A stretch of 47,859 bases of DNA, taken from NCBI GenBank assembly GCA_934503195.1, contig CAKSVM010000013.1, positions 1 through 47,859 of the forward strand, written 5' to 3'. The notes under the pieces were generated by a model. It saw nothing but the letters and a program-made list of their open reading frames with translations, was not told the DNA's origin and did no database searches. A program made the translations under genes and the position numbers. Origin of the DNA: an uncultured Eubacteriales bacterium. GTDB lineage: Bacteria > Bacillota > Clostridia > Oscillospirales > CAG-272. Below are positions 7,900-14,176 of the stretch, in pieces. Numbering within the stretch: the stretch's first letter is position 1; every line of letters begins with the position of its first letter.

Positions 7900-7916
7900 T
7901 ACCTTTCCGGAATTTT
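7881..7916 (-). repeat. Perfect 13-bp inverted repeat: terminator of the oxidoreductase and/or operator
   Basis: Arms AAAATTCCGGAAA (7881-7893) and its exact complement (7904-7916) around a 10-nt loop. It begins 13 nt after the oxidoreductase stop and ends in TTTTG on the minus strand, so it can act as an intrinsic terminator. Because it also brackets the isomerase -35 it may double as an operator. The two roles cannot be separated by reading alone. Confidence 0.65.
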
Positions 7917-7928
7917 CACGAAAATATT

Positions 7929-8975
7929 TCAATCGAAGTAAACAGTCCTGCCCGTGCGCGCCGACTCGTAGATGGCGTTGACTATGCGGACGCTCTTTAT
8001 CGCCTCGAGCGGGAGAATCTGCGGATTCTTCTTTTCGATCACTGCGTCAACGATATTCTCGACCATCGACGCGTGACCCGTGACGAGCGTCGGATCGGCC
8101 TTTTCGGCGACACGGTTTCCGCCCGAATACTTGTCGAGCATATCCTCTTCTTCCTCTTCCTCGTCCTCCGAGTCGACAAAACGCCAGCGTTTCAGGATAT
8201 CGGCGTCGGCCTCGATCGAGCCGCCAGTGCCGTAGAGCTGAATGTCGGTGCTGAGTCCGGGATAAGCGCAGGTCGTGCTGACAAAGGTCGCCGCCGCGCC
8301 CGATTTGAAGGTGATCACCGAGGCCGTCATGTCCTCGGTCTCGATGTTGTGCTCATAGATTCCCATCGTCGAGTGAACCGACTTAACGTCGCCCATAAGC
8401 CACTGCATGAGGTCGACCGTGTGAACGGCCTGATTCATCAGCGATCCGCCGCCGTCCATAGCCCACGTGCCGTGCCAGCCGTTGTCATAGTAATGCTGAT
8501 CGCGGTACCACTTGACCGCGAAGGTTCCGAGAACCTGCTTTCCGAGTCTGCCCGAGTCGACGGCCTCCTTGATCGGCTTCATGACGGCGTTGTTGCGGTT
8601 CTGATGAACGACTCCGGCCGTCATTCCGGTGCGCACGCGCGCCTCCTCGATCTTCATCGCCGCCTCGACGGTGATGTCGATCGGCTTCTCGATGAGGACA
8701 TTCTTCCCGGCCTCCATCGCCTTCACGGCGAACTCGGCGTGCATCGCGCTAGGAAGGGCGATGCTGATTATATCGATCTCGGGATCCTTCAGCATCTCGT
8801 CAAAGTCAAGATAGGTCTTCGTGCCGGGATATCTCTCGACAACCTTGTCCATCTTCGCCTGAATGAGATCGCAGACGGCGACAAGCTCGCATTTGTCATA
8901 GGCAGCCGCCGCGTCGACATGAGCCTTTCCGACTCCGAGTCCGGCCACGGCGTAGCCGATCTTTCCGTTTTTCAT
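7929..8975 (-). CDS. Gfo/Idh/MocA family NAD(P)-dependent oxidoreductase
   Basis: 348 residues with an N-terminal Rossmann fold (VAGLGVGKAH, 10-19), the EKP motif (96-98) that carries the catalytic lysine, and the C-terminal sheet domain with GGGSLMNQAVHTVDL (175-189). These enzymes oxidise or reduce a sugar or cyclitol hydroxyl with NAD(P). An odd run of acidic residues (268-278, with six consecutive glutamates) lies in a loop of the C-terminal domain. GAGGA lies 8 nt before the ATG at 8975. It is followed by an isomerase/epimerase and preceded by the GH36 gene, which suggests a role in processing a released sugar. Substrate unknown. Confidence 0.88.
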   Translation of the reverse strand: MKNGKIGYAVAGLGVGKAHVDAAAAYDKCELVAVCDLIQAKMDKVVERYPGTKTYLDFDEMLKDPEIDIISIALPSAMHAEFAVKAMEAGKNVLIEKPIDITVEAAMKIEEARVRTGMTAGVVHQNRNNAVMKPIKEAVDSGRLGKQVLGTFAVKWYRDQHYYDNGWHGTWAMDGGGSLMNQAVHTVDLMQWLMGDVKSVHSTMGIYEHNIETEDMTASVITFKSGAAATFVSTTCAYPGLSTDIQLYGTGGSIEADADILKRWRFVDSEDEEEEEEDMLDKYSGGNRVAEKADPTLVTGHASMVENIVDAVIEKKNPQILPLEAIKSVRIVNAIYESARTGRTVYFD

Positions 8976-8996
8976 ATGAAATTCCTCGTATAATAA

Positions 8997-9021
8997 ATTA
9001 TATTTCAGGCGCGTTCGCGCC
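8997..9021 (-). promoter_or_regulatory. Possible -10 and GC palindrome before the oxidoreductase gene
   Basis: TATAAT on the minus strand (8997-9002) sits just downstream of the perfect palindrome GGCGCGTTCGCGCC (9008-9021). No -35 fits at normal spacing. With a two-base centre the palindrome is a better protein-binding site than a hairpin, and it would occupy the -35 region. The 89-nt gap to the GH36 gene has no clear terminator, so read-through is also possible. Confidence 0.35.
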
Positions 9022-9064
9022 GGATTGACATATCATCGGAACGATCGGCAAAACTCTCGTTCCG

Positions 9065-11197
9065 TTATTTTTCGATTCTCCAGGTCTGAACCGAGCTTGA
9101 ATAGTCGCCGACAAGGCTGACCCTCACGCCGCTTGCCATAAGAGCCGCGCCGCTCTGACGCAGACCGCTGTCCGAGACGTAAACCGCGCCGGGGATCAGT
9201 CCGCGCATCTTAAAGCGCGGGAGCTGCTTGTCCCACTGACGCATCGAGTGTCCGAACGCGAAGAGCGTGAACTCCGTGCGGTCGCGCTTCGTGTACTGGA
9301 GCAGCGAATACGGGTTCTCGTTCGCCGAGGCGACGCGGTAGACATAGGAATCCTGAAGCGCGGGACGGAGCTTTTTGAAGCGTTCAACCGCGTCACGAAG
9401 CGCGTCAAGCTCTGCCTCGTCGGATTTCAGAAGATTGACGCCGATGCTCATAGATCCGGTCATTCCGCTGTTGACGCGGAAATCGAGCGGGATCGCGCGT
9501 TTGTTGATATGGCTCGGCGACGGCGACACATTACCCGCGCCGCCCGCCAGCTTCGGCACGAAGAGAGTCGAATATCCCTCGTGAAGGAGCATGACGTCGA
9601 TAGGATCGGCGTTGTCCGAACGGTTGACACGGTCGGCGAACGGAAGCATTCCGTAATCGGCGCGTCCGCCGCCCGAGGCGCAGTTTTCAAGCAGAAGATC
9701 GGGGAACCTCTCGTTGAGATGCTTCCAGATCCGCTCGATATTCCGCATATATTTCACGGCGACACCGCGCTCGTGCTGATAAAGACCGATCTCGGACGCC
9801 TCGCGGTTCATGTCCCACTTGAGGTAGTCGAGCTTCGCGTCGATTATCAGCCTGTCAAGCCAGTCGATCGCCCAGTCGGTTATGTCGTCGCGCGACATAT
9901 CGAGAATCAGCTGAGTGCGCGAGAGCGAACGGTCGCGGTTCGGCTCGGAAAGCACCCAGTCGGGATGCGCGCGGTAGAGATCCGAGTCGGGATTGACCAT
10001 CTCGGGCTCGACCCAGAGTCCGAACATAAGTCCGGCCTCGTGCGCCTTGTCGGAAATGTATCCGAGTCCGTGCGGGAAACGCTCGGGATCGATCACCCAG
10101 TCGCCGAGTCCGCGCCTGTCGTTCGTGCGGCCCTTCATCCAGCCGTCGTCGATGACGTATAACTCCGCGCCGATATACTTCGCCTTCGGAATGAAGTCGA
10201 TGAGCTTTTTCTCGTCGATATCGAACTCATACGGATACCACGTGTTGTAGATTATCGGACGCGGCGAATGCGCCTTGTCGGATTTTCCGCCGCGCGGGAG
10301 AATGTGATCGAACTGCCAGTCGTAGAGTATCTCGCTCATGCGGCCGAACCCGGCGTCAGAATAGCCGTACACAAGCTCGGGAGTCGTGAAGCTCTCATCC
10401 TTTTCAAGCGGAATCTCGGCCGTCGCATCGTTTATCCCGGCCGTGACGCTCGTGCGCTTTGTGGTCTGAGTGTGCTGCGTCTCGATCGAGATCCTGAAAT
10501 CGCCGCTGTACATCAGCGCGCCAAAATAAACCCCGCCGTATTCCTCGGTCGAAAGGCCGTCCTTGTCGAGCGCGAAGAAGGGTACGCGGTGCGAGGCCGC
10601 GTCGGTGAGGTTCGAAGTCTCAAGCACGACGCTCGACTGCGTGAGCATCATTCTCTGACGCTCATATTCCGCGCCCCATTCGCCCGAATAGTGCGTGAGG
10701 CGGAAATCCTCGCCCGACGGAAGCTGCAAGGTCGCGCTCTTCGCCGCGCGGAGAATCACCGCGCCGCCGCAGTGATTCGTTATCACCGCGCTTCTCGAAA
10801 TGAGCGGAAGATCGCCGTAACCCCGGTAGACAAGCTTCACCTCAAAGGGATAGAAGCTGTCCTTCAGCGTCACGCAAAGGAGGTTCTCCTTTATCTCGTG
10901 CGAGGCGTAGACAAGCCGCAGAGTCTCCGCGCCGTCCGGGAATCTGACCTTGATCGCCGGAGTCGTGTAGTCAAACGGCGAGCCGAAGCGGTACTCGCCC
11001 GGATTGTATCCGCGCGGAGCGCGGGTCGAGACCGAAACCCGGTCGGAAAGAATCGGATCGTAATCCGAATCCGAGAGCATCGGCGCGCCCCAGTGAAGAT
11101 TCACGAGTTCGCCCGCGGAATTGACCGTAAAGGCGTACTCCATCCCCTCCGAAACCAATCTGAAAAGCTTTCTTTTCTCGTCAAAGGTAATTTTCAA
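9065..11197 (-). CDS. GH36 family alpha-galactosidase
   Basis: Alpha-galactosidase removes terminal alpha-linked galactose from oligosaccharides such as raffinose or galactomannan fragments. The N-terminal beta-sandwich (to about residue 300) is followed by the catalytic barrel with YNTWYPYEFD, DDGWMKGR, the nucleophile D462 in KWDMNR, CASGGGR and the acid/base D528 in SDN. About 710 residues is normal for bacterial GH36. No signal peptide: cytoplasmic. An ATG exists at 11212, but it has no ribosome-binding site and is only about 14 nt from the predicted transcript start. A GGAGG lies 8 nt before a TTG at 11197, so I prefer TTG. It is the first gene downstream of the solute-binding lipoprotein, with its own promoter. 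Confidence 0.92.
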   Translation of the reverse strand: MKITFDEKRKLFRLVSEGMEYAFTVNSAGELVNLHWGAPMLSDSDYDPILSDRVSVSTRAPRGYNPGEYRFGSPFDYTTPAIKVRFPDGAETLRLVYASHEIKENLLCVTLKDSFYPFEVKLVYRGYGDLPLISRSAVITNHCGGAVILRAAKSATLQLPSGEDFRLTHYSGEWGAEYERQRMMLTQSSVVLETSNLTDAASHRVPFFALDKDGLSTEEYGGVYFGALMYSGDFRISIETQHTQTTKRTSVTAGINDATAEIPLEKDESFTTPELVYGYSDAGFGRMSEILYDWQFDHILPRGGKSDKAHSPRPIIYNTWYPYEFDIDEKKLIDFIPKAKYIGAELYVIDDGWMKGRTNDRRGLGDWVIDPERFPHGLGYISDKAHEAGLMFGLWVEPEMVNPDSDLYRAHPDWVLSEPNRDRSLSRTQLILDMSRDDITDWAIDWLDRLIIDAKLDYLKWDMNREASEIGLYQHERGVAVKYMRNIERIWKHLNERFPDLLLENCASGGGRADYGMLPFADRVNRSDNADPIDVMLLHEGYSTLFVPKLAGGAGNVSPSPSHINKRAIPLDFRVNSGMTGSMSIGVNLLKSDEAELDALRDAVERFKKLRPALQDSYVYRVASANENPYSLLQYTKRDRTEFTLFAFGHSMRQWDKQLPRFKMRGLIPGAVYVSDSGLRQSGAALMASGVRVSLVGDYSSSVQTWRIEK

Positions 11198-11232
11198 CTT
11201 ATCGTCCTCCATGACAAAATATTACATAATAT

Positions 11233-11261
11233 ATTTTATCAGAGAGAAACGGACTTGTCAA
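11233..11261 (-). promoter_or_regulatory. Promoter of the GH36 gene
   Basis: TTGACA (11256-11261) and TAAAAT (11233-11238) separated by 17 bp, spacer ending in TGA (extended -10). A perfect inverted repeat starts 4 bp upstream of the -35. Confidence 0.8.
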
Positions 11262-11264
11262 TGC

Positions 11265-11294
11265 AAACTTTCGCGGAAAAATCCGCGAAAGTTT
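11265..11294 (-). repeat. Perfect 13-bp inverted repeat upstream of the GH36 promoter
   Basis: Arms AAACTTTCGCGGA (11265-11277) and exact complement (11282-11294) with loop AAAA. It lies 128 nt after the solute-binding protein stop and directly upstream of the GH36 -35. The minus-strand tail has only GTTTGCATT, so termination would be modest; an operator role is equally plausible. Otherwise the 224-nt gap 11198-11421 shows only a weak 6-bp hairpin near 11346-11360. Confidence 0.55.
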
Positions 11295-11421
11295 AACGTT
11301 ACCCTGAAATATTATACTTCAAACGCGGGAAAAAGTAAATACCAAACCGAAGATCGGTTCGAAAATTTATATGGATCCGAAAATCTGGGGTTTTATCGCA
11401 ATTTCCGTGAGAGCCGGAATC

Positions 11422-12900
11422 TTATTTTCCGTACTCCTCGATGATTTTCGCGAGATCGGTCGAGACCTTCGACTCGTTCTGAGCGTAATAAGTCGAGAAA
11501 TTGTGGTCGGTGGTCTTCGCGAGATTGTAGCCCGCGCTTCCGAAGGTTCCGCCGCAGTAATAGTATCCGATGTCAAACACGCGGCCTTCCTTGATTATGT
11601 CGAGCATCTGAACCGAGAGATCGTCACGGGTGTACTTTGTCTGGAGCGCGACCTCATAGTAAGCCGGGATGACCGTTCTGTAGCCCTCGGCGCAGAGAGC
11701 CTCCAGAATAACTGACGTCCGCTCGGCGTCGGAATTCGTGATCGGTACGATGAAGAGGTTCGTTCCCGAGTCGACGTTCGTGTAATACTTTTCGCAGGTC
11801 GTGTCATACTTCGGCGCGGGAACGATTCCGAAATCGTCCTTCATGTCGCGCATATACGAAATGTCGTTGAGGTTTCCGTCCATAAAGAGCGCGCGCCCCT
11901 CAGAGAAGACCTTCTTGCAATCGTAGACGCTGAGCTTTTCGTCGCGGTTCAGCTCCATGTAGCAGTTGTCGGTGTCAAGGAGCTTGAAATAATCCTCGAA
12001 GACCTTGATGTTCCGCTCGGTGTTGATCGAGAGCTTAAGAACGCCGTCCTTGTCTGCCTCGACAATGCGTCCGCCTCCGGTCGTCAGAGCCTGAATCGGT
12101 CCGACCCACTGATAGGTCGCGTAGCCGAAGAGATCCTTGTCAGGCTCGAACTTTCCGTTGCCGTCAAGATCCTCCGATACCAGCTTGACAAGCCGCGAGA
12201 ACTCGTCAAAGGTCCACTCGTCGTCAAGCACCTTCTGATAGAGATAATCCTCGCCGTATTTGTCGAAGAGCGTCTTGTTGAAGAGCATACAGTCGGTCTG
12301 CGCGAGAGCCTGATAGCTGATATCGCCGACCATCGTGTAAAGCTTTCCGTTGATCTCGAAGCTCTTTCTCGCGTCCTGATCCCACCAAGGCTTTTCGAGA
12401 TCGACATAAGGGAGATCCTTGTTCCAGTCAAGACAGAGCGACTGCTCAGCGTACTTGAAAGCGGCGCGCGCGTGCGGGACGATGATATCATAAGCGTCCT
12501 CTCCGGCGAGGATCGAGTTCACGCCGTCGGTCTCGTAGTTGTTGTTTGAGCTCTTTATAAGCTCGAATTTTACGCCGAAACGCTCGGAAACGCTCGCGTT
12601 GCGCTTATAGACCGCGTCGCCGATGACCTCTCCGGTCAGATCGTCGCTGAACATATCGCCGATCCAGTCGGGCGAGGTGCTGTTGCGCATGAGAATTCTT
12701 ATCGAATAGTCGTCATACTTCTTGTCTGGGAGGTTTTCCTTTATCGCGTAGCGGGGATCGGTCGACTCCTCGGGAGCGGCGGTCGTGACGTCGTCAGACT
12801 TTGAGGTGTCGTTATCATTTTTCCCGGCCGGAGTTTCTCCGCAGGCGGCGATTCCCATAAGAGACGCCAGAATGAGCAGAATGCTTAGTGTCTTTTTCAT
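11422..12900 (-). CDS. Extracellular solute-binding lipoprotein (ABC sugar transporter, family 1)
   Basis: The N-terminus MKKTLSILLILASLMGIAAC is a lipoprotein signal with the lipobox ending at C20; the mature protein would be lipid-anchored on the outer face of the membrane by Lgt, which is encoded in this window. A Thr/Ser/Asp-rich linker (about 22-50) precedes a ~440-residue solute-binding fold of the type that delivers oligosaccharides to ABC importers. I chose the ATG at 12900, with AAGGAAGG upstream; the longer reading from 12975 runs through the promoter. No permease or ATPase gene adjoins it, so partners must lie elsewhere. The glycosidases downstream suggest an oligosaccharide ligand, but this is inference. 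Confidence 0.88.
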   Translation of the reverse strand: MKKTLSILLILASLMGIAACGETPAGKNDNDTSKSDDVTTAAPEESTDPRYAIKENLPDKKYDDYSIRILMRNSTSPDWIGDMFSDDLTGEVIGDAVYKRNASVSERFGVKFELIKSSNNNYETDGVNSILAGEDAYDIIVPHARAAFKYAEQSLCLDWNKDLPYVDLEKPWWDQDARKSFEINGKLYTMVGDISYQALAQTDCMLFNKTLFDKYGEDYLYQKVLDDEWTFDEFSRLVKLVSEDLDGNGKFEPDKDLFGYATYQWVGPIQALTTGGGRIVEADKDGVLKLSINTERNIKVFEDYFKLLDTDNCYMELNRDEKLSVYDCKKVFSEGRALFMDGNLNDISYMRDMKDDFGIVPAPKYDTTCEKYYTNVDSGTNLFIVPITNSDAERTSVILEALCAEGYRTVIPAYYEVALQTKYTRDDLSVQMLDIIKEGRVFDIGYYYCGGTFGSAGYNLAKTTDHNFSTYYAQNESKVSTDLAKIIEEYGK

Positions 12901-12946
12901 GATTTTTTCCTTCCTTTCGCCCCAACCGGAGCGTAAATTCATATTC

Positions 12947-12975
12947 ATTATACAATATATTCGAAGATTTGTCAA
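12947..12975 (-). promoter_or_regulatory. Promoter of the solute-binding protein gene
   Basis: TTGACA (12970-12975) and TATAAT (12947-12952), both perfect, with a 17-bp spacer. The leader would be about 40 nt. Confidence 0.85.
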
Positions 12976-12990
12976 TAGAAATGGCGAAAA

Positions 12991-13022
12991 AATTAAAAGG
13001 AGCGGCTTACGCCACTCCCTTT
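12991..13022 (-). terminator. Intrinsic terminator of rpsU
   Basis: On the minus strand a hairpin AAAGGGAGTGGC / GCCGCTCCTTT (one mismatch, loop GTAA) followed by TAATTTTTT. It starts 36 nt after the rpsU stop. Confidence 0.8.
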
Positions 13023-13057
13023 AATCCAGAAGCATAATTTATCTTGCGGAATATTTT

Positions 13058-13234
13058 TTACTTCGACTTGCGCTTACGAGCCGCTTCAGACTTCTTCTTA
13101 CGCTTGACGCTCGGCTTTTCGTAGTGTTCTCTCTTACGAAGCTCTGCGAGAACTCCGGATCTCGCGCACTGTCTCTTGAATCTGCGAAGCGCACTGTCGA
13201 GCGTTTCGTTATCCTTTACTCTGACCTCTGCCAT
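13058..13234 (-). CDS. rpsU: Small ribosomal subunit protein bS21
   Basis: 58 residues, basic, starting MAEVRVKDNETLDSALRRFK, with RSGVLAELRKREHYEKPS and a lysine/arginine-rich tail: the full bS21 signature and usual length for Bacillota. bS21 sits on the 30S platform near the anti-Shine-Dalgarno end of 16S rRNA and helps start translation. I chose the ATG at 13234, which has a very strong GGAGGGAGGG site 7 nt upstream; an in-frame ATG at 13255 would place the strong site inside the gene. It is a single-gene unit with its own promoter, structured leader and terminator. In many Bacillota rpsU is next to yqeY or phoH-like genes; here it is not. Confidence 0.95.
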   Translation of the reverse strand: MAEVRVKDNETLDSALRRFKRQCARSGVLAELRKREHYEKPSVKRKKKSEAARKRKSK

Positions 13235-13243
13235 TACTAATCC

Positions 13244-13294
13244 CTCCCTCCGCAAGTGGAAAGGAGATGAAACCTCTACCAGAGATTTTCTCTC
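13244..13294 (-). promoter_or_regulatory. Structured rpsU leader that can mask the Shine-Dalgarno site
   Basis: In the minus-strand transcript CUCCUUUC (13266-13259) can pair over 8 positions (two G-U) with GGAGGGAG (13251-13244), the core of the rpsU ribosome-binding site, with a 7-nt loop. Upstream, AGAGA/UCUCU (13293-13289 with 13285-13281) forms a second small hairpin. The 5' GGAGA near the start site could instead pair with UCUCC around 13267-13263, releasing the site. This suggests translational control, possibly by S21 or free 30S subunits; that is inference. Confidence 0.5.
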
Positions 13295-13300
13295 CTGATT

Positions 13301-13329
13301 ATTATACTATAAATTTGCCGATATGTCAA
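13301..13329 (-). promoter_or_regulatory. Promoter of rpsU
   Basis: Perfect TTGACA (13324-13329) and TATAAT (13301-13306) with 17 bp between. The start near 13294 gives a leader of about 60 nt. Confidence 0.88.
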
Positions 13330-13416
13330 GAGGAAACCGCAAATTCGCGAAAAATTTATTTTTTATCCATCGCCGCGAAGGCAAAAGAAGAGCCGCGCCG
13401 TCACAGGAAACTCACA

Positions 13417-14054
13417 TTATCCGCCTGAGTCACTGTTACCAAGAAAGCTCCAATCCGTTTCGGTGACATATATATCGAACATATCGGCGTATTCATCCGG
13501 CAGTTCCACAAGCTCAGGCAGCGTGTCCGTAAAACCGCCGATGTCAACCCCGGGACCTACGCCGATACCGACCTTGTTCTGTTCGTAGTCAATCCACATT
13601 TCTATCATTTTGAACTCTCCGACATCCGGCGCGAATGTCCTTATCGTGTCCCGCATCTCTTCAAGCTCGGCCTTGCTATACTTGACATAACGGACAACAA
13701 TCTTGTTGTAACCGTCTGAAGCCGTCAACACCAAAGGCTCTGTTACGACGGAAGCGGTTTCGACACCACTGTCGTTTTTCTTGAAACTGATAACAGCCCT
13801 GCCAAGATCATCAAAATAAAACCCGGCGTATTCCTCGTGTTCAGCCGATAAACGATCGCTCCCGGTGAGCTTTGAATATTCCGCGAGAATATAATCCTCG
13901 GACGCGTAACGATTCCATGCTCCCACCGGCGAGCCGGCGTCGCCTTCGTCGTCCTGCCCGCTTATACGGCCGCCGTCACTGAAATAACGACCGCCAGAAT
14001 ACTCACGATAGCTATCGACGCTATGGCAATCACTTTCTTACTCACGCTTTTCAT
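13417..14054 (-). pseudogene. Frameshifted gene for a membrane-anchored protein of unknown function
   Basis: The ATG at 14054, after GGAGAGGG and its own promoter, starts MKSVSKKVIAIASIAIVSIL, a signal anchor of about 30 residues that ends at a stop near 13962. The following frame, shifted by one base, is open from upstream of that stop to 13417 and encodes about 170 further residues (beginning near SGQDDEGDAGSPVGAW, with KMIEMWIDYEQNKVGIGVGPG later). That second frame has no usable start: its first candidate is a GTG at 13926 without a ribosome-binding site. The simplest reading is one gene, an extracytoplasmic anchored protein, broken by a single indel at about 13965-14000 or by a sequencing error. 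I recognise no domain. Confidence 0.6.
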
Positions 14055-14097
14055 GCCGCTGCCCTCTCCAAAAAACGAATGTATTATCCTCGCAATA

Positions 14098-14126
14098 ATC
14101 ATATCATATTTTCTGTGATTTGTCAA
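14098..14126 (-). promoter_or_regulatory. Promoter of the frameshifted membrane-anchored gene
   Basis: TTGACA (14121-14126) and TATGAT (14098-14103) with a 17-bp spacer ending in TGA. An intact promoter argues that the gene was recently, or still is, functional. Confidence 0.75.
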
Positions 14127-14138
14127 TACAGTCAGCGC

Positions 14139-14171
14139 AAAAATGACCCGCCGCGAAAAGCGGCGGATCAT
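14139..14171 (-). terminator. Intrinsic terminator after leuS
   Basis: On the minus strand CCGCCGC-type 7-bp core stem (14160-14166 with 14148-14154), extendable by ATGA/TCAT on the outside, then TTTTT (14143-14139). It starts 6 nt after the leuS stop and closes the long minus-strand gene run. Confidence 0.88.
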
Positions 14172-14176
14172 AACTA

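Noticed and set aside
7839..7928. Candidate CRISPR or mobile-element end at the 26-base palindrome
   Set aside because: A single palindrome with no direct repeats, spacers, transposase or target duplication.
6816..8993. A 725-codon open frame on the plus strand
   Set aside because: It is antisense to the isomerase and oxidoreductase genes, both strong family matches. Codon bias leaves few stops in the opposite frame.
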